From: Climacium dendroides
Lineage: Eukaryota; Streptophyta; Bryopsida; Hypnales; Climaciaceae
Length of the DNA: 64,000 nucleotides
Assembly: GCA_950106755.1 (NCBI GenBank)
Contig: OX467089.1
Coordinates: 18,519,345-18,583,344 of the forward strand
Direction: 5' to 3'
Positions 19,733 to 31,101 of the stretch are shown piece by piece. How positions within the stretch are numbered: position 1 is the first letter of the stretch; every line of letters begins with the position of its first letter. The notes beneath the pieces were generated by a model. That model had not been told where the DNA came from, made no database searches, and was given only the letters and a program-made list of their open reading frames with translations. A program made the position numbers and the translations under genes.

Positions 19733-22700
19733 GTCGTGGAAGTATTTCCATTCTTGACTCAGCATTCCGAGCTGCCATTACACGGAATGTTTCCACCTCT
19801 AATTCCACCCCATGCATTGCTTCTTGTCCGAAGACCAGGAAGTATGGTGTCTTTCCAGTCGTGATTTTCTCCGTAGTGTTGTATGCATGGACCGCCAAAG
19901 GCAGTTTCCAGTCCCAATCCGTTTTGTGAATGGAAACCATTTTGTTCAGGATCTTACCAACGATACCGTTCACCCGCTCTGTCAATCTGTTCGCCTTTGG
20001 GTTGTAAGGAGTGGTCTTCCGGTGTTTGATGAGATATTTGCTCGTTAGGTCGAGGATGACATCATTGAGAAAATGAGTGCCCCGGTCACTGACTAACTCC
20101 AATGGGTGCCCAAATCACATGAGGATTTCTTCAAACAAAAAGTTCGCTGAAGTTTCTACATCGTTCTTCCTAGTTGCCTTGGCTTCCACCCATTTGGTCG
20201 CGTAATCCGTGGCTAGGATAATGTATCTCTTCTTCCGTGTATTGACCGGAAAGATAGGTCCGATAAAATCTATCCCCCATTTCTCAAAAGGTGCTAAAGG
20301 GATGATTGGAGTGAGCGGCCAATGGTTTCGGAAAGATGGTGCCCCGGTCCGTTGACACTAATCACAACTCCGTACATAACTTCTCACATCGCGGTGCAAG
20401 CCTGGCCACCAATATCCAGCTATATGGATCCGGTTGACAGTATTGACAAACGCAAAATGTCCTTCTGAACTTCCAGAATGAAGTACTCGAATTACCTTCT
20501 TCTGTTCAGGGAGCTCTAGGCATCTCCGGAGTACGTCATCCGGTCCTAACTTAAAGAGAACTCCTCGAATCAAGGTATAAGGAGCCACCTTTCTCTGAAA
20601 GATCTCTTTTTCCTCTCGGCTCATCTGATCCGGATATCTAGATTCCACTAAGTAATCTATGATATCTTGATATTCCGATATAGACTCATCATTGAGGTGA
20701 AAGACATCTAGTGAGGAAGTTTCCAGAAACTCATCCGGAAACCCAGCAGATATATTTGCTACGGATTCCGGTCCCTTTTTCCGGGAAAGGTAATCCGCGT
20801 TTGAATTTTCCTTTCCGGGTTTAACTACTACTTCATAGTTAAATTCCTGTAACAACAAAATCCATCTAGCAATCCGCCCTGACAAATCCGGTTTGTTTAC
20901 AAGGTACTTTAAAGAATCATGGTCCGTGTGAAAAATTACCTTGTAACCCAGAAGGTAATGTCGGAACTTTTTACAAGAGTACACCACAACCAACGCTTCC
21001 CGTTCCGTGGTGGTGTAATTCCGCTCCGCCATACTCATTTGCCTACTTGCGTAGTAAATCGGATTCTCGCGTTTTACTCCATCAAACTGCCAAAGAATAG
21101 ATCCGAGACACCAACCGGATGCATTGATGGTGACGTGGAACTCCTTGGTCCAATCCGAAACACACAAGATTGGAGCTTTAGCAAGCTGGAGTTTGAGATT
21201 TTCAAAAGCTTGCTGCCGGATTCCGGTCCATTCAAATTCCGTATCCTTCTTTAGGAGTTCTGTAAGAGGAATCGCTCTCTTAGCGTACCCGTCAATAAAC
21301 CGGCGGTAGTATCCGATACAGCCAAGAAATCCACGGATCTCTCTAACGTTGGTCGGAGGCAGTAAGGTTAACACTGCCCTGACTTTATCCATATCCGCCT
21401 GCAATCCGGATTTGCTGACTACATGTCCGAGTAGTATTCCGGAACTCATCCCGAAAAAGCACTTGCCCGGATGCAACTTCAGGTTGGTCTCTCGACATCT
21501 CTCAAAAGTTTTCCGTAAACTGTCCAAATGACTTTTCCGGTCATTGTAAACCGCAAAGTCATCGATAAATATCTCAATAAAATGTCGAAGAAAATCTCTG
21601 AAAATGTCCATCATGAGACGCTGGAAGGTTCCGGGTGCATTGCACAATCCAAACGGCATCCGTGTGAAAGCAAAAGTCCCTCATTCCGTTGTGAATGTTG
21701 TCTTCAACTGATCGCACCACCAGATGAAGACTTGATTGTAACCGGAAAATCCGTCCAGAAAACTGTAGCACTCGTGTCCGGACACTTGGTCCAAAATGAT
21801 ATCCGTGAACGGAAGAGGAAAATAATCCTTCTTTGTGGCTACGTTTAACTTTCGAAAATCCTGGCAAACCTGGATCTTGACTTTACCATCCGTTCCCACC
21901 TTTTTCGGAACCACTACGATAGGGGAAACCCACTCAGAATTGTTAACTAGATATATGAATCCGGCTTCCAATAATCGATTAATTTCCTCCTTCACCATCA
22001 ATGAGTACTTGGGGTTGAGCTAGTATTGTAGTTGACGGACCGGAATGGATCCTTCCGTCAAATCGATGTGGTGTTCTCCTAAATGAGGGGGAATCCCCTT
22101 CAAATCGGACGGCTCCCAAGCGAAAATGTCGAGATACTCCTTCAACAGCTGAATATATCCGGATCTCCTTTTTCCTTGTAACAGCCTATTGATGTAAAAG
22201 CTCTTACCGGGGTCGATTTCCACTTTCTCAAAATCCGTGGGTGAAACGACTGGTTTGATCTTTTCCGGATGAACTCCTTCCGGATCGGAATCTAAACCTG
22301 CCCACTCTGTTGTTTCCGTTCCGAGGATATTGGCTGGAAGATTTCCGGTTTGTATCTATCCGGCGATCCACTTAGTTGTAAGCGGAACGCTTGACTCTCC
22401 CAGTGATCGGTCTTCCACAACCGGATCTCCGGTTGTTTTCGGAAGATGCTCTAGGACGGCATTGGGGAAGCCATAGCTAGCCTCAGACTGATCTCCATAT
22501 GAGTCCACATAATAGCTAGGAGCGGAATCTTCCGGATCCGACCAATCCGTGGTGTATCCTTCCGAGTCGCTAGTTTCCCCCAGATGTCTTTCCGTCGCCC
22601 AAGGAATACGGATAGGAGGTTTTCCTACCACCAACTCCTTGGCTCCCCAATCTACCAGTACCCGGGCCGAATATAGCCAAGGTCTTCCGAGCAACATTGG

Positions 22701-23474
22701 AAATGGCCTTCCTTTGTTAACTCGGATAACCACGTAGTTCAGCAAGTAATCTATCCCCCCGATCCGGGTTGGTACATCCGATAATCTTCCGACCGGATTC
22801 ACCCGAGACTGGTCCGCCATTCTAAGGACTTGATCCGTGGCTTCAAGAGTGGTGAAACCTAAGTCAAATGCCGTCTCCTCCAACATTAAGTTGACCCCGG
22901 ATCCTCCATCTATAAGCACATGCGGAATCGAGCATCCCTCTATTTCCACAGTGACTTCTAGTGTTCCGGAATCTTCCGGTCTTCTGAAGTTCACTACAAC
23001 GGACGGAAGTTTCACTCGCCTCTTCCGTCTCCGTGTCCATGCCTCCCGGATCAGCTTCTGGTACGTCACATTGTCATGCAGTAGCTGACTGATAGTCACA
23101 TTCGCCTTCTGATCCTTGATGTCCTGGATGATGTTGTACTCCTGGGTACTTACATCCGGGTTGATAATGATAGGGGTGTCACTAAAACTCACCCTCTTTG
23201 GTTTAGGTACAGGATCCGATCTGGAAATTTCCGTTCGGATCTCTGCACTAATATCTCTCAGAATCCGATTCCTCTCCACCCCTTCCTCAGACTGAACCCT
23301 TTCCGATTCCGGTCTTACCTCTACAGGGACTGGGTCGGAATCACTACTTGATTCTGGTTTCTCCCTATGCTTTTTCCTCCTCCTCCTTCTATTCGACTGA
23401 TCCGGTTCATTCCGAGTGGAGCTGCGAGTGGTTACCCGGTTTACCATAGTTCCCACCTCATCTGGCAGCTCCAC
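19733..23474 (-). pseudogene. Gypsy pol: protease, reverse transcriptase, RNase H, integrase (truncated)
   Basis: Protease at 22356-23474 with an arginine-rich N-terminus, the active-site-type motif VLIDGGSGVN and MLLGRPWL. Reverse transcriptase spans about 21000-22223: YSFLDGFSGYNQ, then FIDDFAVY as the FxDD catalytic box. RNase H follows with INASGW where the first catalytic Asp is usual, so that residue appears changed. Integrase (19733-20450) has the HHCC-like and core motifs (WGIDFIGP, LVSDRGTHF) and is cut after AESRMEILPR by the hAT terminus. Stops occur at the QY/LNPK, TTE/GTF, SCD/CQR and EILM/FGH positions; each can be explained by one C-to-T or G-to-A change. Would have been cleaved from a polyprotein in virus-like particles. 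Confidence 0.85.
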
Positions 23475-23599
23475 TTCACACCGTCATTTTTCTGGATTCT
23501 CCGTGCCGGCCGTGTGTCCGTAGTTGAGGGCGGTTTGCTCCCTTGGAAGAATTTGCACTTGTTTATATACCGGCCTTGGTACAACCGGTTTCGGACATT

Positions 23600-25112
23600 G
23601 TTCTTCCGGATGTCCGTATTCCTAGCAGTTCTGGCAGGGAAGAACCCGTGGCACACCTTGCCCTATTCCCTTGTTTGGACAGGAATTGGCATAGTGTCCT
23701 GGTTCCCTACAACCATAACAAATCACCACTTGTCTATCCGGATAACTGGATGGTCTCATTGGCTGCTGCATCATCATCCCTTGACTTGATCCAGGTAAAA
23801 AGTTCCGGTTCAACATGTTGGAACGGATCGGAACAGCGATCCCTTTTCCACTTGCATAAGTTGGTTGAACCTGGTAAACTTCCCCTTCCTCTTCCGCCAT
23901 GGTGTAGTACATCTCTTCTTCCGGGTACACATAGTGAACCTGCTTCGATGGAGTCCGTGGACATTCACTCGGGTAGTGACCCGGTTCTCCACATCGTCCG
24001 CACTAGACATTAGATCGAGAAGTCGGAACAACCCGTCTTGGTTTCCAGTTCTCTGCGAGGTTAACCTTGATCGCCTCCAGAGACTCCTGAATGCTTTTCA
24101 TCATCTTCTTCGAATCCGTATCCTCCGCTTTCACCTTGATAGTGGTCTTCTCTCTCTAATTCCGTCTTGATGATCGCGGAGGTGGTGAAATACTTCTCTC
24201 TTCATCCGAACTGGAAGAATCCGAGTCCGAGGCTTCCGTTCCGGATGTATCAGAGCTGCTTTCCGATTCTGAGACCTTCTTCCGGTGCTTCGACTTTCGG
24301 TTGCCCTTCTTGTTCCGCTCTTTCTCCTTCTTCTCGCTTCTTCTCAGGGACTTCCGGAGTGACTGTGCCGAGTTCTCATAGTTGGCGGCAGCATCCATAG
24401 CTTCCCTTAGTGTCCTTGGCCGCGTCTGCCGGATTAAGAATCCCATAGATTTTGGCAATCCGGCCACGTACCATTCCACTTGTAAGTTAGGCGCAATTTC
24501 AGTGGTCAATTTCTGCATTAGCGCCTTTACTCTCTGTCCATACTTTCGTACGGATTCCGTTGACTTCATCGTGAGTGTGCTCAGCCGCCCCAGCGCTCGA
24601 GCCTCTCCTCCAACTTCTCGGAAGGCTTATAAGAAGTCCGCCTTCATCCGATCCTAATCATTCTGGATCAGATCCGGAACATCTTGGTACCATTTGAGGG
24701 CTTCTCCTTTTAACAATCCTTGGAAAATCCTTCTCTGGCCCGCCTCATTCTCTTGATTGGCGAGTGCGGTCGACTCAAACTCGCAGACCCATTCATCCGC
24801 ATCCTGGCTTCCATCTCCCTTGAAACGTTTGTATCTTAACCGGGTCATGTTGTCTTCCTTGTTGAATCGCAACTCTGCTACTTCCGGTTCAAATCCGTGC
24901 TCGGAAACTTGAGGTGTGTGTACCGGTCTTGGATTCTCGTCTAAATTCCTTAGTGCAGGAATTGGTTGATATTCCGGATCCGAGAAATCTGGATCACTCA
25001 AATTTGGCGCAGCCGATCCTTCCGCTTGATGAATATCTTTCTCCCTTTCCGCTTTCCGTTCGCTTCTTGTCCTTCTTCTCATGAGTACGAACTCCGGTTC
25101 CGGTTCATTCAA
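23600..25112 (-). pseudogene. Gypsy gag with CCHC zinc knuckle
   Basis: Starts MNEPEPEFVLMRRRTRSE just inside the PBS and continues through a retrotransposon-gag capsid domain (RYKRFKGDGSQDADEWVCEF, GEALKWYQD). A Lys/Ser-rich spacer follows, then a CCHC knuckle CYGCREPGHYANSC near 23700 and a second knuckle broken by TAG. Stops after LIQND, in FL/AFREVG, after SSRRN and in the second knuckle disable it. The gag is separate from the ORF found inside the LTRs. Confidence 0.8.
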
Positions 25113-25172
25113 ACGAAACCAAAGGTAACAGAATTACTACGACTCCCGGTGTAGAGTTTACTAGCTTTAGGA

Positions 25173-25190
25173 TCCCCAGCAGTGGCGCCA
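25173..25190 (-). other. Primer-binding site, tRNA-Asp-like
   Basis: On the minus strand TGGCGCCACTGCTGGGGA lies 10 bp inside the LTR end. It resembles the TGGCGCCGTTGCCGGGGA sites complementary to plant tRNA-Asp known from Athila/Tat-type Gypsy elements, with three differences in the first 17 bases. Confidence 0.7.
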
Positions 25191-26353
25191 GATTTTTGCG
25201 TGTCGCAGCACAGAGTAAGCAATTTCCCTATTATACTCACAAAAATCACTCTAGAGCATAACAAAACGACCCTAAAGATCGAACCCACGAGATCCTGTGA
25301 AGTAGCTAACTCTAACAAGGAGATAAATCCAATTGAACCCTTTAATTCTACTTTTCCGGTTCTACCTCTGACGACCAGAATATCAAACAACAACCGGAAG
25401 ACTACGACCGGACTGTATCCTACTTCCGGTTTTACTAGTTCCCCGGTTTCTGGACTGACTTCTCAATTCTGGACCCTGCAACTTCCGGTCTTATGTATCC
25501 TCTTGGGCGGATCCGATCCGGTCCACCCTTCCGTACCTGGTTTAATTTTACCTCTGTTTTATCATCAAAGGGTTCGCCGCTTGCTTTTGAAAGTGGTAGG
25601 CCCACCACTCCTTCCGTGACTTATAGTGGCTGAAGACCCACTTACCTATCCGCTGATCCGCTAACGAACACGGATCCGGTTTGGTCCTTCACGGTAATCC
25701 GGATAGCAATCCGAATCACAGGTCACACAAAGACCCCCCGTACGATCCTCTCATACTACAACGACCTTGACACTGATCCGTTCCGTACGAAGTTGGGTGG
25801 CTATAAGTGCATCCGTCCGTTCCAACATCTACGAAAGTTCTTCCGTTCACAACGGTCACAAGACCTCACAAGAGTCAGGATACTCGACCGGATTTTCCAC
25901 CCAGGAGTTCTAGCGTAGTTAAGGAATCCCTCCCTATCCGCCTAGCCTGATCAACGGATCTCTTACCCGGAATGCTAAACTTTTGTAGCTGCTGAGGCAC
26001 TGGAATCCACTCCTAACTCTTCATAACCTACTCACATGTACCTAGAACCGGAAACATACATCAAGGGGAGAAACTCTACCAACACCTCCGTACTCACCTT
26101 CCTATTCTGACTCCGTGCACTCTTGCCAACACTCGGGAAAAATACACAAAAGTTAGTTTAAAGGAAAGTACACAAGGAAATGCCAAAAGAACTCCTCCCT
26201 TTGTCTCCAACTCAAAGACTGTTTTATATACAAAAAGCAAAAAGCAAAAAGCAAAAAGTGAATACATGATTTCCGCCTCTGAAGGCGTTGACAATCCGGT
26301 CCTACCTTATCCTAACCAGATTCTATTCCGGTTCCTATCTATAAGTCCTATTT

Positions 26354-28028
26354 TTACAATCCTTCCTGTTCCGTCTCATACACTCGGGATCCAATGGTAG
26401 GGCTCTCATCAGGTCTCTCCAACTGCTCGAAGACCTTATTTAGATTCCGGTTCCGTTCCCCATCCGTAGGTAGAGCCGGGTGATCTTCCTCAGTTTCCGA
26501 GGAGTCTAAATCTATCGGCTGATGTCCGGTCGAGGGCGTCTCCTTCTTTGCCCTACTTGACTGGGGCGTCTTGTCCTTTCCCGGTTCCTGAGCTACGTCT
26601 TCCGGAAACAAGTCCGGAAGAGAAATTTCAGAGAGCCGGACCGAAACTTCTGTTAACTTCTGGCTGCTCTCCACGATCCGGTCCGTTGACTCCCGTGCCT
26701 TGGATAGGAGCTTCTCCATCTGCTCCTCAAAATCGGTGAGGATGTGCACCACCCTGGTTCCGGATATCTTCTTGTCCTTGTGCACCTCCTCTTCGAACAG
26801 GCGCGCCTTGGTGACCGCGGCTCCGGGTCCTCCAAGCACGTCCTTCACTTCTGCGGCCAACTTCTTCATTTCCTCCGCCATCTCCTTTGTCACGGTGGCG
26901 TTCTCAAGCAACGCGAAAAGTTCGGCCTTGAGGGTGTCCACCTCATCGTGCTGCCGCTTGCTGTCCTCCTTCATCTTCCGGAGCTTATCCGAATTGATAA
27001 CACTCTCAGCTACCTTCTGCGGCAACTGACTGTCCGGTTCCGCTCCGATTAATTCCGCGATCTCCCCGAGCGTCCGCTTCTTAACTTCCCAATCCGCCCG
27101 GATTCCGCAGAGGATACCAACCAACTTGTCGAACGGATCTCCGGTTCCCGATCCGGATGCCACATTCGGTCCGGTTGGAGTCTCACCTCTACGCAGCTGC
27201 GGATATCCCGGGGCGTTCCTTGATTCCGAGTCGGTGTGGTCTTCTGCCTCTTGGCGGGGACATACGGTTCTTCCTCTTCCTCTTCTTCTACTTCTTCCTC
27301 CTCGGTTTCGTTTCCGGAATCCGCTTCTTGGTCGGACTCGGATTCGCCGTACTTCATGGTCCGCTCCTGAGCCTTCCACACCTTCAGCTCCACTTCTGTC
27401 AGCATTTCCTGTTGTTGGTAGAGGTGGTACACATAAAGGCACAGTGGGATAGCCCTACTTCTCCCCACTCTTGTAGTAAGCTGGGACACTAGATCAAAGA
27501 AGATCCGGCCCCAGTCTACTTTCCGGGTTCCGCTCAGCGCTCTGAAAATCGTGTTAGCCAAGGTGATAGTCACCCTGGTGGGCTTTTCCGGATGCAAAAC
27601 CGGAACCAGGAACTAGAGCAGGCGACGCTCCCGGTCATCGAGGCAATCTTCGACCGCGTAGCCGTCCTTCGGGTTTACTACGCTTCCGAACTTGCCCTGG
27701 ACGAAATCATCCTTTCGGTTGGCAAGCTCGAGTCTTCCTGGCCGGAATCCATATACGTCCCGCACAAAGCCTCGGTCCATTGGACCGGATTCCCTCTTAG
27801 GGTGTTATCGAACTGATTCGATACGCCACTCAGGATTTCTCTAACCATCCTCTCATCTTTGAAACCCCAAGGTTTCAAAGCTAACCCCTAACAACCCATC
27901 AACGATAAATCCTCTCTGAGTTCTCCCTATTCCGGTTCCTTGGTCGGCATGACCGGAACCACTTTTCTAAGCTTTACTTCACTCGGGGGCGGGGTGTTAG
28001 AACCTCTCTTCCGGTTCAGCCGCGGCAT
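26354..28028 (-). pseudogene. LTR-encoded ORF, 5' LTR copy
   Basis: Starts MPRLN at 28028, about 310 bp downstream of the LTR TATA box. It includes KPWGF, NQFDNTL, NPKDGYAVEDY in the 3' LTR copy, a conserved FLVPVLHPEKPTRV-type block, an acidic glutamate run with nuclear-type basic residues after it, and a long helical or coiled-coil C-terminal half ending ETEQEGL. This copy has two single-base deletions (about 27762 and 27203) relative to the 3' LTR copy plus at least two TAG stops, one of them shared. It has no zinc knuckle or enzyme motif, so it is neither gag nor pol as I know them. Function unknown; a regulatory or structural accessory protein is possible. Confidence 0.7.
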
Positions 28029-28338
28029 GAGGGTAGCTCTACCCGGTTTTCACTCTCTACAGTCCTAACAAGGGAGCGCCGACACTTAGATGTTCCGCTC
28101 CGCTTGTAAACTAACCTACTGGTGTGCTCACACGCTCAGTCTCTCACGTATCCGCTCGCACTCAAGGTCTCACCCACTCATGTCCGGAGGAGATCTCTCC
28201 GTCTCACACCCCTCACTCACTTCCGGACCCTCTTGTACTTTCTCTCCTTGCCGTGGTCAACGATAAGAACGTCAAGCGCTAAATCAGGACACGACAACAC
28301 GTGGAAAACCAGAGACCTGAAAATGGGCAGGGTCAGGC

Positions 28339-28346
28339 TTTATATA
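28339..28346 (-). promoter_or_regulatory. LTR TATA box (5' LTR)
   Basis: TATATAAA about 285 bp inside the LTR start, followed by GCCTGACCCTGCCC. Transcription from here would place nearly the whole LTR, ORF included, in R-U5. Confidence 0.6.
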
Positions 28347-28628
28347 GTCCTGACGCCCTGGACTGTCTTTATGACCGGTCGGATATCCGGTCCGGTTCTT
28401 GACATCCGGTTCTCTCCAATCCGGTCAACAAGATTCCGGTTGGAAATACTATCCGGTTGTACATCTAATCCGTTCCGCTTCTACCTAAAACCGGATTAGT
28501 TCCATAAGGTCCTTTTGTGACTATTTTTGGATTTATCTTTCTCTCTAGATGAATCCGGATACCTATTTCTAATTTCCGGTTCACTCAAAAAGGTAAACAA
28601 ATAAAAATCAAAAATATGAGTTGTCACA

Positions 28629-28958
28629 ATCAGTAGTGTGATAGTGGGCAGAACTTGTCTGTGGATCCAGAAGGGGTAGTGCCCGGGAGTACCACCGACC
28701 ACGCCAATGATCCACCAACAGGTTGTGCCAAGTAATCACTCGATGTCATTTGTTGTAGCTCGACTCGAGCTGATGTGTATTCTAGAGCTGCATTTGTAGA
28801 TATAGTGTACAGAGTTTTTTTGTGGACACGGGAACTTCTAGTGGACTGAACCATGGAGTTCCAAATTTTGTAATCAATTTTGTATTTTAACACTCATTTG
28901 TTGAGGCTGTAATATATCGTTGTTTTATACAACATTTTATCTTAATTCTTCTATTGCA
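28629..28958. other. Short non-coding stretch
   Basis: No gene seen. Ends in a TTCTATTGCAG acceptor-like sequence directly before the next gene. Confidence 0.5.
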
Positions 28959-30073
28959 GGGCTTCAGAATGCTTTTAATGTTTGTACAACTCGCGCTTCT
29001 TCTGTAGCACCATCAATTCCTATGTTGGAAAATGAGTTTGTTGCCCTTGATGAAATGCCGGTGCTAGGACCTCCTCAAAGTGAATCGAAGAAGGTGGTTA
29101 CGACTGACATTCAACCTGAGGTTGAACCTGATGTTCCTACTGAGTCCTCTCAGCAGTAGGTATGTTCATTTCCCTATTGTCCACGGGTTCTGGAATTCGT
29201 ATCATTGTAGTGTCGACAAAAATAGGAGTTGCAGAATGTTAACTGTCCTCGCTCTATTCCTTTTGACAACAGGAATCTGGTCCTCCATGTCGTCGTGGAG
29301 GGACTTCGGAGGGCGTCGTTCGTCCATTCAGGTCCAGGGTGGCGGACAAGTGGATCAATGTTGTCCTGGACCTAAATGGCATTCTATGTGTCTGCGAAGA
29401 TTGGAAGTCCAAGGGATTGTCGCACAAAAAATTGAAAGACTTGTCGCAGCCGCACTCCGCAACTAAGCCCGCGCTAGTCAGACCCAAGGCTGTGTGGGTG
29501 CGGCCTCATTGCTCTAATTTCCTTACAAAGCTTCAAAAATTTGCAACAGTTTCAGTGTGGAGTTCTATGAAGAAGTCTACCACTGAACTGATTTCTCAAT
29601 ATCTTTTCCGAGACGGACTGCCGCCTTCCCAAATACTTGGGCAGGACTCCTGCCAAACACTAAAACAAAGAGATAGATCGGGAAGGTTGACCTATTTCAA
29701 AGTACCAGGAACGGACAAGGACTTATTCCTCAAAAATCTAGACCGGTTATTTAAAGATAGAAGAGGAAGCTTCTCGTCTGACAGTACTGTCATTGTAGAT
29801 GACAATCCTGTGAAGCATATAATGAACAGGCCTCATAATGTTATACTGCCTGATGCGTGGAGTTATAGAGGGAATGGTCCGCGGGACTCCTTTCTTTTCG
29901 ATGTTTTGCTTCCTTGGTTTCAACGTTTACACATAGCTCGAGACCAAGGTTTGAAGGCATTTAAGGAAAATGGTCCTGGAAGAATTGGGCGACAAATGCT
30001 TTGTGACGAAAGGAATCGCAAGGAGTACGAAGTGCTAATGGAAGTAGTTCACGCTTCGTCTAGTTTGAGTTAG
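28959..30073 (+). pseudogene. FCP1/NIF-type phosphatase-like gene (HAD fold)
   Basis: Two exons seem visible: 28959-29160 (GLQNAFN...) and 29273-30073, the second following TTTTGACAACAG. In frame it reads ESGPPCRRGG, then RVADKWINVVLDLNGILCV. The DLNG box stands where phosphatases have DxDx(T/V); some plant members of this family share the Asn, so loss of activity is not certain. STVIVDDNPVKH matches the family's C-terminal DD motif. The first exon ends CAGCAGTAG before GTATGT; if TAG was once CAG the splice is phase 0 and the protein is continuous. It lies beside sequence shared with the hAT-family copy at 58034-64000, so it may be captured cargo. No ATG is seen for the first exon, so the 5' end is missing or lies further upstream. 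Confidence 0.6.
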
Positions 30074-30489
30074 GTCATGGTCTATGGTTTCCTAGGGAAG
30101 TGTAGTTCGAGTGCAAGACTGGCGCATTTTAGCTCAATCCGCCTTAAATTGTATATACTTATTTTTTAATTGATACTGGTAGACTGGTGGATTGAATGAA
30201 TCCATTCAGAACGTTTAAGCGATATCAGTTTTGTGTGTGATATGTTTGAACTGCTTTGTTCCAGTATGTTGTGTGATCCACTTCATTCGTTTCAACTTGT
30301 GCAGTTTAGGTCGGTCCGACCTAAATAGCACATGCTTGGCTGATATACATGTCAAAGGTCTTTTGACCTTTTTGCTGGGTGTTGTCTTGTGTTTTAGTTC
30401 TTATATTGTTTGGTCTGTGTATTGCGTGGCAGTGTTTTCTCAATTTGAATTATGTTCTTCTTCAATCTGTGGCTTTCTTTGCTTGATAG
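30074..30489. other. Non-coding stretch between two genes
   Basis: T-rich; likely 3' region of the phosphatase-like gene and promoter or intron of the next. A small open frame at 30231-30548 has no recognisable features. Confidence 0.4.
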
Positions 30490-31101
30490 ATGATGAGAAC
30501 TTCGGAGGCCCATGTTCCGAAAGGTGGATTCGCTTCAAAGCCTATTGAGGACAATGTGGTCGACAGTCCTCCGAGTGGTAGGACGCGTCCGCGGCTTTCT
30601 TGCTCCCCGTCGCCGCTGTGATCCGTTGGCCAACGTGCTTTGCCGTCTACTTCTGATCGAATGACTCAAAGAAAGCTTTATGGGGAAGAAGGTTGTCCAC
30701 ACATTGGAACAAATGTGACTTTAGGCATTCCAAGTGAGATTTGCCAAGTGCGTCCAGATATTGCTTCCTCTCTTCCCCGCCTTCCTCCACTGACGGAAGG
30801 TGTCCAAACGAAGCGATCTCGGAGCTCTTCCATGTATATTGCAGAGGCGACCACACCGGAGGTTCCACTACCTCCAATTCATAGATGCAGATACTTGAAT
30901 GTTCCAAAACGTCAACGCTCAAGTCTTAGTGGAGAGTTCCGACTAGAGGGGAGCCGTCGTTTATGGGATGCTGCGGAAGAAAGGTCCTTGGAGAAGCAAA
31001 GGTGGGACATCATTCGAGAGCAGTCCGCAATTTGTACTGGGTATAGTAGAGGACCAAAAATATTGAAGGCATATGAGAAGTTGAAGAGTATGTCACAGTA
31101 G
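30490..31101 (+). pseudogene. Unknown 203-codon gene ending YEKLKSMSQ, copy 1
   Basis: Frame opens at ATGATGAGAACTTCGG and runs to TAG at 31099-31101 with one internal TGA after CSPSPL. The conserved part is basic and Arg/Ser-rich: TKRSRSSSMYIAEATTPEVP, YLNVPKRQR, GSRRLWDAAEERSLEK, RWDIIRE, CTGYSRG and the final YEKLKSMSQ. A second copy is at 63723-64000 plus 60143-60217 on the minus strand, split by a solo LTR, with its own premature stop. I do not recognise the family. Preservation of the amino-acid sequence in two loci suggests it is or was a real protein carried by the hAT-related element. Confidence 0.6.

Larger units (their letters stand above)
19733..28628 (-). mobile_element. Gypsy LTR retrotransposon, 5' LTR to integrase (truncated)
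   Basis: Reading on the minus strand: 3.4-kb 5' LTR, PBS resembling a tRNA-Asp type site, gag with zinc knuckle, protease, reverse transcriptase, RNase H and integrase, which is the Gypsy order. Integrase stops at the hAT end at 19732, so the integrase C-terminus, PPT and 3' LTR are missing on this side. The same family supplies an integrase C-terminus plus 3' LTR in the opposite orientation at 31511-35460. Many stop codons make this copy non-autonomous. CCGG-type motifs are extremely frequent throughout. Confidence 0.9.
25201..28628 (-). repeat. Gypsy 5' LTR (3,428 bp)
   Basis: Bounded by TGTGACAACTC at its start (28628) and GTGCTGCGACA at its end (25201), next to the PBS. It is near-identical, in opposite orientation, to 32022-35460. 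It carries a promoter and a long ORF. The five bases outside it are ATCAG on the plus strand, which do not match the GTTAG following the 3' LTR. Confidence 0.9.

Noticed and set aside
2200..19740. Matching 8-bp target duplication for a single 17.5-kb hAT element
   Set aside because: GTTATTAA and GTCGTGGA agree at only four of eight positions, so the element is given as a candidate only.
29254..29487. Minus-strand open frame opposite the phosphatase-like gene
   Set aside because: Shadow of the coding strand, which has recognisable motifs.
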